From NCBI GenBank assembly GCA_002479715.1, contig DLOT01000085.1:354-7241 (forward strand): DNA of 6,888 nucleotides, written 5' to 3'. Below the pieces are notes generated by a model, which did no database searches, was not told the DNA's origin, and saw only the letters and a list, made by a program, of their open reading frames with translations. This stretch comes from Ruminococcus sp. UBA7477 (GTDB taxonomy: Bacteria; Bacillota; Clostridia; Oscillospirales; Ruminococcaceae). This document shows positions 1-5,121 of this stretch, piece after piece. Each line of letters opens with the position of its first letter. Position 1 is the stretch's first letter. The translations under genes were made by a program, and so were the position numbers.

Positions 1-1
1 C

Positions 2-1231
2 GTCAATGCTTTCAGCTATGCACGCGACAATGATAAGGCTATTCATTTCATGGGTCTTACGAGTGATGGTGGGGTTCATTCGAGCCTTGATCATCTGTAT
101 GCTCTGTGTGACCTTGCGGCTCAGTATGGACTGAAGAAGGTTTATATTCATTGTTTTATGGATGGTCGTGACACTGATCCTCACAGCGGAATCGGGTTTA
201 TCGAAGCTCTTCAGGATCATTGCGCGAAATCGGCCGGAGTCATTGCGTCGATTGTCGGGCGCTACTATGCCATGGATCGCGACAAACGCTGGGAGCGTGT
301 GAAAGAGGCTTACGATTTGCTGGTCGACGGCAAAGGGGTTCAGGCTACCGATATGGTGAAAGCGGTGCAGGAATCTTACGACGCAGATGTTACCGACGAA
401 TTTATCAAACCGATAAATAATTCTACTGTTGACGGCACGATTAAAGAAGGTGATGCCGTAATCTTCTTCAACTATCGCAACGATCGCGCTAAAGAGCTGA
501 CCACGGTATTGACTCAACACGACATGCCTGAGGCCGGAATGAAGACAATTCCGGGACTTCAGTATTATTGCATGACGCCTTACGACGCTTCGTTTAAGGG
601 AGTTCATATTCTCTTTGATAAAGAGAATGTGACAAATACTCTCGGTGAGTATCTTTCTAAACTTGATAAAAAGCAGCTTCATATTGCTGAAACTGAGAAA
701 TATGCTCATGTAACGTTCTTCTTTAACGGAGGCCGTGAAGAGCCATACGAAGGTGAAGAGCGTATATTGGTTGCCTCTCCGAAGGTTGCAACATACGACC
801 TTAAGCCCGAAATGAGCGCATACGAGGTTAAAGATAAGCTTGTTGAGGCTATCCGTAGTCAGGAGTATGATTTCATTGTTGTCAATTATGCTAACGGTGA
901 TATGGTAGGCCATACAGGCGTTTATGAGGCTATCGAAAAGGCGGTTAAGGCGGTGGATGCTTGTGTGCACGACACAATTGAGGCTGCTAAGGAGGCCGGC
1001 TATGAGGCAATAATAATCGCCGACCACGGTAATGCCGACAACGCCATCAACCCCGACGGCACCCCCAACACCGCACACTCGCTCAACCCCGTGCCCTTCG
1101 TCTTCGTTACCGAAAACAAAGCCACCAAGGTCGAAAACGGTATCCTGGCCGACGTGGCTCCCTCGCTGCTCCATATCATGAAAGTTGAGCAGCCCAAGGA
1201 AATGAGCGGCAACGACCTCATCAAAGAATAA
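2..1231 (+). CDS. gpmI: 2,3-bisphosphoglycerate-independent phosphoglycerate mutase, 5' truncated by window edge
   Basis: This cytoplasmic, Mn-dependent enzyme of the alkaline phosphatase superfamily interconverts 3- and 2-phosphoglycerate in glycolysis and gluconeogenesis. The frame is open from base 2, so the first in-frame ATG at 50 is internal. About 409 residues are visible out of roughly 505-515 usual for the family; the missing N-terminus should carry the catalytic serine. Visible family motifs (numbered from base 2) are SDGGVH 21-26, DGRD 54-57, GRYYAMDRDKRW 86-97, NYRNDRAKEL 157-166, the EKYAH segment near 234-238, the metal-binding NGDMVGH 298-304 and ADHGNAD 340-346, and TAHSLNPVPF 357-366. 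The C-terminus is complete, ending in TAA, and an intrinsic terminator follows. Wording such as NGDMVGHTG is what I expect of Bacteroidales homologues. From about base 1016 the codon choice becomes strongly C-ending (see findings). Identity is very secure. Confidence 0.97.
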   Translation, partial: VNAFSYARDNDKAIHFMGLTSDGGVHSSLDHLYALCDLAAQYGLKKVYIHCFMDGRDTDPHSGIGFIEALQDHCAKSAGVIASIVGRYYAMDRDKRWERVKEAYDLLVDGKGVQATDMVKAVQESYDADVTDEFIKPINNSTVDGTIKEGDAVIFFNYRNDRAKELTTVLTQHDMPEAGMKTIPGLQYYCMTPYDASFKGVHILFDKENVTNTLGEYLSKLDKKQLHIAETEKYAHVTFFFNGGREEPYEGEERILVASPKVATYDLKPEMSAYEVKDKLVEAIRSQEYDFIVVNYANGDMVGHTGVYEAIEKAVKAVDACVHDTIEAAKEAGYEAIIIADHGNADNAINPDGTPNTAHSLNPVPFVFVTENKATKVENGILADVAPSLLHIMKVEQPKEMSGNDLIKE

Positions 1232-1257
1232 TATCATCATTTTTCACATGCCTTATC

Positions 1258-1296
1258 AAGGAAGGCCTGCCGCAACGGTCAGGTCTTCCTTTTTTT
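1258..1296 (+). terminator. Intrinsic terminator after gpmI
   Basis: Arms GGAAGGCCTG (1260-1269) and CAGGTCTTCC (1280-1289) pair over 10 bp with one G-U wobble. A further CCG/CGG pair (1270-1272 with 1276-1278) closes a tiny CAA loop, leaving T1279 bulged. Seven T follow at 1290-1296. It lies 26 bases after the gpmI stop. The T-run is itself the left half of a perfect 18-base palindrome, seven T, CGCG, seven A (1290-1307), which could form a competing fold or serve the opposite strand. Confidence 0.9.
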
Positions 1297-1331
1297 CGCG
1301 AAAAAAATGACATACGCTCATAATTTTTGCG

Positions 1332-1339
1332 TATCTTTG
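1332..1339 (+). promoter_or_regulatory. Bacteroidota-type -7 promoter element
   Basis: TATCTTTG followed by C matches the TAnnTTTG -7 consensus of Bacteroidota primary sigma factor promoters. It lies 22 bases upstream of the ATG at 1362, implying a very short untranslated leader. The expected TTTG at about -33 is not clear; only TGAC at 1308-1311 lies near the right distance. The site is important because it assigns the left part of the window to Bacteroidota. Confidence 0.7.
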
Positions 1340-1361
1340 CAAATAAATCTTTTACCAATCT

Positions 1362-1446
1362 ATGCTCGAAATTAGCGAAATATTCAATGCCGCCGCAGTG
1401 CTCAAGGGCGTGGCACGGCGCACATCAATCATTCCCGCTCCGAAAA
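1362..1446 (+). pseudogene. ilvA: N-terminal fragment resembling threonine ammonia-lyase, cut at the chimeric join
   Basis: An ATG at 1362, 22 bases after a Bacteroidota -7 element and without a Shine-Dalgarno sequence (normal in that phylum), opens a frame beginning MLEISEIFNAAAVLKGVARR and continuing TSIIPAPKI. This resembles the start of biosynthetic threonine dehydratase (IlvA, PLP-dependent, first step of isoleucine synthesis), where an alpha-helical AAxVLKxVxRRT stretch followed by xIxAPxI is typical. The lysine-PLP site and the rest of the fold are absent. After about codon 28 the frame reads the antisense of the FecCD permease gene and stops at 1530. The end given is approximate, because bases 1428-1450 make sense in both reading directions. 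The family call rests on under 30 residues and could be wrong; that this is a genuine gene start is better supported. Confidence 0.5.
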
Positions 1447-1795
1447 TCATTGCGAGAGCCGCACCGAAAGAAGTTCCCGAAGCGACGCCCAGAGTATCGG
1501 GAGTGGCAAGCGGATTTGCAAACAGACTTTGAAAAGCACAGCCTGCCGCCGAAAGCCCTGCTCCCGTCAGAAGCGCCAGTATGATCCTCGGCATTCTGAT
1601 ATTGAAAACCACCGTTTCAAGCGATCTGTCGGCCTCTTCTCTGCTGATCTTCGCCCAGATAACGCCTATCACGTCCTGTGCGGAGTAGCTGATCCTTCCG
1701 ATGCAGAGAGCTGCGACAGAAACCGCGATGGGCAAAATTATCAGAATAATAAGCCACCTGTATTTCAGCGCTCCGACCCTGCTTTTCTCACGCAT
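1427..1795 (-). CDS. FecCD-family iron/siderophore/cobalamin ABC permease, 3' part missing at the chimeric join
   Basis: This is the membrane subunit of a BtuC/FecCD/FhuB-type ABC importer, moving ferric siderophore, haem or cobalamin across the cytoplasmic membrane with an ATPase and a binding lipoprotein, neither of which is in the window. About 123 residues remain of the usual 330-350. Residues 13-33 form the first membrane helix. The family signature follows: RMPRIILALLTGAGLSAAG (68-85), then FANPLATPDTLGVASG (92-107). Beyond FGAG (118-121) the frame continues into DNA belonging to the left-hand gene, so the break is not a normal end. The ATG at 1795 is preferred over an upstream TTG at 1822: it has GAGG just upstream and overlaps the preceding gene by 8 bases, suggesting translational coupling. 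Substrate cannot be deduced. Confidence 0.85.
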
Positions 1796-2063
1796 TGTCC
1801 TCACCGCCGCGATCAAACACAAGCTTTGAATATGCCGCCTTTGCCGAAACTCCGTCCAGTCTGCCGATCTTGCCTGACATTGCGCTGATGACCTCCTGCG
1901 GTGCGTTCACCGCAACGCTTATGATGTTCACTCCGAGATCACGGCAGGGTATTCCCATTCTTCCTATGATATATTCGCCGTAATCATGCAAGATCGAATT
2001 CAGCCCGGCGGTGCTTTCACTGTTTTCAACGATAATACCGATAATTGCAACTCTTGTTTCCAT
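1788..2063 (-). CDS. TM1266-family iron-only hydrogenase system regulator (ACT-like domain)
   Basis: This 91-residue soluble protein matches what I know of the TM1266 family (putative iron-only hydrogenase system regulator, about 80 residues, ferredoxin-like ACT/NikR-C-like fold). Diagnostic stretches are RVAIIGIIVENSES (4-17), LNSILHDYGEYIIGRMGIPC (21-40), NIISVAVNAPQEVISAMSGK (46-65) and the end motif GRLDGVSAKAAYSK (67-80). An 11-residue acidic tail extends past the usual end. The ATG at 2063 is chosen because GGAGG (2073-2069) lies 5 bases upstream; in-frame starts farther up (2075, 2120) fall over that site or inside the terminator hairpin. Family members are usually near hydEFG maturase genes and presumably sense a ligand or metal, though this is not established. 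Here the partner is a metal-type permease, overlapping by 8 bases. Confidence 0.88.
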   Translation of the reverse strand: METRVAIIGIIVENSESTAGLNSILHDYGEYIIGRMGIPCRDLGVNIISVAVNAPQEVISAMSGKIGRLDGVSAKAAYSKLVFDRGGEDNA

Positions 2064-2077
2064 AGCTTCCTCCATAC

Positions 2078-2112
2078 AAAAACGGCTGTATCCCGAATAA
2101 AGATACAGCCGT
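2078..2112 (-). terminator. Intrinsic terminator in the leader, directly upstream of the TM1266-family gene
   Basis: On the minus strand ACGGCTGTATC (2112-2102) pairs perfectly over 11 bp with GATACAGCCGT (2092-2082) around a 9-base loop, followed by a run of T (2082-2078). It ends only 5 bases before the GGAGG of the regulator gene, so it does not close the upstream ABC transporter gene neatly. It lies downstream of a strong promoter and upstream of the gene, the arrangement of an attenuator. Confidence 0.88.
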
Positions 2113-2215
2113 ATACACAAATATGTTCAGATCTTGTGACATACAAACGCCGCAGCTTCCGCCTCAATAAGGCCAAAGCCTTGAATTTCGGCGTCAGGAC
2201 ACGCAAATTTGTTAT
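2078..2215 (-). ncRNA. Structured ~138-nt leader: candidate attenuator/riboswitch or small RNA
   Basis: The predicted transcript starts near 2215 (7 bases past the -10) and runs to the terminator. Paired segments found by eye are: CATA-A-CAAA (2216-2208, whose first base may precede the transcript) with TTTGTATG (2147-2140); ACGCCG (2194-2189) with CGGCGT (2152-2147); AAGGC with GCCTT around a TTTG loop (2182-2169); CACAA with TTGTG (2138-2116); then the terminator. An alternative pairing GCGT/ACGC (2204-2191) competes with the second stem. I see no cobalamin box, TPP, FMN or SAM signature and could not assign a known class. No initiating codon opens the one longer frame in it (2127-2219), so it is probably not coding. 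Function is inferred from layout only. Confidence 0.55.
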
Positions 2216-2221
2216 GTATAT

Positions 2222-2250
2222 ATTATAGCACACCCTGTGCTGTTTGTCAA
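2222..2250 (-). promoter_or_regulatory. Perfect consensus sigma-A promoter with an inverted repeat in the spacer
   Basis: TTGACA (2250-2245), a 17-base spacer and TATAAT (2227-2222) match the housekeeping consensus exactly. The -35 begins 5 bases after the stop codon of the upstream ABC transporter gene. The spacer and first base of the -10 hold a perfect inverted repeat, AGCACA and TGTGCT around three bases (2227-2241), well placed for a repressor operator. It should drive the leader and the regulator-permease operon. Confidence 0.88.
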
Positions 2251-2255
2251 CTCCG

Positions 2256-4901
2256 CTATTCGGTTCTCAGCGCGATCACGGGGTCTTTCTTCGCCGCGAC
2301 TCTCGAAGGCAGAAGTCCTGCGATAAGGGTCAGCAGCATTGAGATTATCACAAGCGCAAATCCTCCGACGAACGGCAGCTTGGAAAGTCCGCCGATATCG
2401 GTAATGCTCTTTATGATGATATTTATCGGGATATTCAGAAGAAGCGTTACACCGATGCCTATTGCTCCCGCACCGAAGCCGACGATAAGTGTTTCGGCGT
2501 TGAATACTCTGGAAATATCCTTCTTTGAAGCGCCGATAGCGCGGAGAATACCGATCTCTTTTGTTCTCTCAAGAACAGAGATATATGTGATTATGCCTAT
2601 CATGATCGACGAAACGATCAGTGAGATCGCAACAAACGCTATAAGAATATAGCTTATCGCATTGATTATTGTTGTAACGCTGCTCATCAGCAGACCGATA
2701 TAGTCTGTGTAAGTGATCTCATCGCCATCTTTTGCACCGCTGTTATAGCTGTCGATCTTGGCGGTGATAGCTTCCTTCGACTCAAAATCCTTGGGATAGA
2801 TAAGAATAGACGAAGGCTCATTGAGATCCGCAACGCCCATAAGCTTAAGGTTGCTCTCATATGTCGCCGTATTTTCAAACTGCTCGGCGGACATCTTCAG
2901 GATTTCCTCCATGCTCATTCCCATGTTCTGCATCATCTGAACAGACTGCTCTATCTTGGTGCGCTCATCCTCGGGGAGAGTCTGGAGATATTCATTGAAC
3001 ATCTCCTCGGTCATTTCGCCTTCGGTGAATTTCATTCCCGTGAACACGTTTATATCAGGGGTCGCCTTCTGTTCCTTTACAATGTCGCTCTCGTTGACTT
3101 TATTGATAAGGTGCTGCATAAGCTCCTCGGTATATCCTATGCCTCCCGCCGCTGAGGTCGCGACCGCATCAGGGGCAGGTCTGATTATTCCGACGATCTT
3201 AATGGTCTCACATTCCTGAAGCTTTGAAAGAACATATGCGTCGTCCTTTGTCTTGTCTACCCAAACACCGTTTTCCTTTACAAAGTAGTCGGTATTCAGC
3301 ATCAGCTTGAACTCCATATCCAGGATCTCCTCAAACGAGAAGCTGACCTGCTCGATAGGGTTATTCTCTATGGGCTGACCGGACATTGCCTTTTTGAGTA
3401 TCTCCTCGACCTCCGAGAAGTCCTTCATTCCCAGTGCATAAAGAATGCTGTCGGGAACGCCGTTATCCTCATCGACGATAAATACGACCTCGTTGTAATT
3501 CTCAGGCATATGACCTGCGATAACGTCATACTGGCTTTCCAGCAGCTCATCGTTATCCAGCATCTCCGAGAAAATACCCATTGACGTAATTGTGTTGGTG
3601 TAAACCGAGCTGGCATTGCTGTCCATACTGAAATCAATACCCATAGCCGCATACATATCTTCAAAAAGCGTAGTGGGGTTGACCTGAACAAGCCCGTTTT
3701 GCGTATCGGCGCGGTAGAGGTTCATCGGCGTTTCATATTTATACTGAATATCAGTAACAAGGTCGCCGATACCGTTCGCGTCGTCCTCAAGGAACGTCTT
3801 GAAATCACGCAGATTATTGGTGATGACCTGGCTCATCATGGTATTCATCATACCGAACATATAGTCGTTGGAATAGATTCTGTCGTCCTCTCGCTTGGAA
3901 ACATCTCCGACGGGACTGCCCTCGCTGCTGAACATACTTGAAAGATCGACCGTCTGCCTGTCGATCTGCAGCGGATAGCTTGAAAGAGTGTCCTCCTGAA
4001 CTCTGTCGATATATGCCTGAACTCCGTTTGAAAGAGAAAGGATAAGCGCTATTCCTATAATACCTATGCTTCCTGCAAAGGAGGTAAGGAAGGTGCGTCC
4101 CTTCTTGGTCATAAGGTTATTGAGGCTGAGTGAAAGTGCCGTGCCGAAGGACATAGAGGTTTTCTTCTGCTTTTCCTTGCTTACCGGCTTATCAGCCGCT
4201 TTCTCTGCGGCCTCTGAGTCCGCTTCAAAGGGCTGCGAGTCGCTTACGACCTTGCCGTCGAGCAGGTTTATGGTTCTGGTCGCATAGCGCTGAGCCAGAT
4301 CGGGGTTATGGGTAACCATAATGATAAGCTTATCTTTTGATATCTCCTTCAGGATCTCCATAACGGCAACGCTTGTTTCAGAGTCGAGCGCTCCTGTAGG
4401 CTCGTCGGCAAGAATGATATCCGGATCATTGACAAGCGCTCTCGCTATCGCGACTCTCTGCATCTGACCGCCCGACATCTGGTTAGGCTTTTTGTTGATC
4501 TGATCTCCCAGTCCGACCTTTTTGAGCGCCTCGACAGCCCGTTCTCTGCGCTTGGATTTTGAAACGCCGGAAAGCGTCAGCGCCAGCTCGACGTTAGAAA
4601 GAACAGTCTGATGAGGGATAAGGTTATAGCTTTGAAAAACAAAGCCTATCGAATGATTGCGGTATGTATCCCAGTCCCTGTCCCTGAAGTCCTTGGTCGA
4701 TCTGCCGTTGATTATCAGATCTCCGCTGGTATACTTGTCGAGTCCTCCGATAATGTTCAGAAGGGTCGTTTTTCCGCAGCCCGACTGACCCAGAATTGCC
4801 ACAAACTCATTTTCCCGAAAGTCGATGCTGACGCCGCGCAGCGCATGAACGGTATCATCTCCGACGGGATAGTCTTTGACTATATTCTTTAAGCTGAGCA
4901 T
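2256..4901 (-). CDS. Fused ABC transporter ATPase/FtsX-type permease (MacB-like) with large extracytoplasmic domain
   Basis: This complete 881-residue inner-membrane protein joins a LolD/MacB-type ATPase to an FtsX-family permease. Residues 1-220 carry Walker A GQSGCGKT (38-45), Q-loop Q90, signature SGGQ (143-146), Walker B IILADE (162-167, catalytic E167) and H-loop H198, all intact. A charged Lys/Glu/Ala linker (225-250) leads to the first helix (about 273-292), then an outside domain of about 450 residues and three C-terminal helices (about 745-777, 802-830, 848-866). The permease signature ERTKEIGILRAIGASKKDI starts at 778. Such proteins act as mechanotransmission machines or exporters of peptides or lipoproteins; the substrate is unknown here. 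Met-rich patches occur at 348-356 and 656-670. GGAGG lies 4 bases before the ATG. The gene is monocistronic as seen, with no MacA-like partner, and no terminator is visible after its stop. Confidence 0.95.
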   Translation of the reverse strand: MLSLKNIVKDYPVGDDTVHALRGVSIDFRENEFVAILGQSGCGKTTLLNIIGGLDKYTSGDLIINGRSTKDFRDRDWDTYRNHSIGFVFQSYNLIPHQTVLSNVELALTLSGVSKSKRRERAVEALKKVGLGDQINKKPNQMSGGQMQRVAIARALVNDPDIILADEPTGALDSETSVAVMEILKEISKDKLIIMVTHNPDLAQRYATRTINLLDGKVVSDSQPFEADSEAAEKAADKPVSKEKQKKTSMSFGTALSLSLNNLMTKKGRTFLTSFAGSIGIIGIALILSLSNGVQAYIDRVQEDTLSSYPLQIDRQTVDLSSMFSSEGSPVGDVSKREDDRIYSNDYMFGMMNTMMSQVITNNLRDFKTFLEDDANGIGDLVTDIQYKYETPMNLYRADTQNGLVQVNPTTLFEDMYAAMGIDFSMDSNASSVYTNTITSMGIFSEMLDNDELLESQYDVIAGHMPENYNEVVFIVDEDNGVPDSILYALGMKDFSEVEEILKKAMSGQPIENNPIEQVSFSFEEILDMEFKLMLNTDYFVKENGVWVDKTKDDAYVLSKLQECETIKIVGIIRPAPDAVATSAAGGIGYTEELMQHLINKVNESDIVKEQKATPDINVFTGMKFTEGEMTEEMFNEYLQTLPEDERTKIEQSVQMMQNMGMSMEEILKMSAEQFENTATYESNLKLMGVADLNEPSSILIYPKDFESKEAITAKIDSYNSGAKDGDEITYTDYIGLLMSSVTTIINAISYILIAFVAISLIVSSIMIGIITYISVLERTKEIGILRAIGASKKDISRVFNAETLIVGFGAGAIGIGVTLLLNIPINIIIKSITDIGGLSKLPFVGGFALVIISMLLTLIAGLLPSRVAAKKDPVIALRTE

Positions 4902-4938
4902 AAGTCCTCCTTATAAATACTGAAATTTTAACAGCTCT

Positions 4939-4968
4939 ATTATACTTCACTTTTCATTATAGTGTCAA
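4939..4968 (-). promoter_or_regulatory. Consensus sigma-A promoter of the MacB-like gene
   Basis: TTGACA (4968-4963) and TATAAT (4944-4939) are both perfect, separated by 18 bases. The start should fall near 4932, giving a leader of about 30 bases with an AAGGAGG ribosome binding site (4912-4906) ahead of the ATG at 4901. A second TATAAT (4961-4956) abuts the -35 but has no suitable -35 of its own. Nothing else is evident between here and the terminator at 5069. Confidence 0.88.
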
Positions 4969-5068
4969 GCATATTTACTATGTTCTTACTCTTTTTTGTA
5001 GGCTGTCATATATATTTAGTTTCCTATTGTATTAAAACTGACAAAGCAAACATATAGATCATTCGCCC

Positions 5069-5101
5069 AAAAAACGGACGCGCCGCAAAGGACACGTCCG
5101 T
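5069..5101 (-). terminator. Intrinsic terminator after the zinc-ribbon membrane protein gene
   Basis: ACGGACGTGTC on the minus strand (5101-5091) pairs with GCGCGTCCGT and its flank (down to 5074) in a stem of about 11 bp with two G-U wobbles, followed by six T (5074-5069). It begins about 20 bases after the stop codon at 5122. On the plus strand only four T follow the stem, so activity in that direction is doubtful. Confidence 0.87.
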
Positions 5102-5121
5102 TTTGTAAAGCAGTGATAAAA

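Noticed and set aside
1327..1584. Plus-strand open frame of 85 codons across the join
   Set aside because: It mixes out-of-frame left-hand sequence with the antisense of the FecCD permease and has no family resemblance or ribosome binding site.
2064..2120. Longer N-terminus for the TM1266-family protein (start at 2120 or 2075)
   Set aside because: These codons lie within the terminator hairpin or on the ribosome binding site itself; GGAGG is correctly spaced only for the ATG at 2063.
2078..2215. Cobalamin, FMN, TPP or SAM riboswitch
   Set aside because: The cobalamin idea was attractive because of the FecCD permease, but none of the conserved boxes of these classes could be found by eye.
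2000..2233. Minus-strand frame of 77 codons through the leader
   Set aside because: It starts almost at the promoter -10, passes through the terminator, and is basic and low-quality in composition with no ribosome binding site.
2209..2652. Plus-strand frame of 147 codons opposite the transporter C-terminus
   Set aside because: It is a shadow of the MacB-like gene, whose minus-strand frame has clear membrane helices and family motifs.
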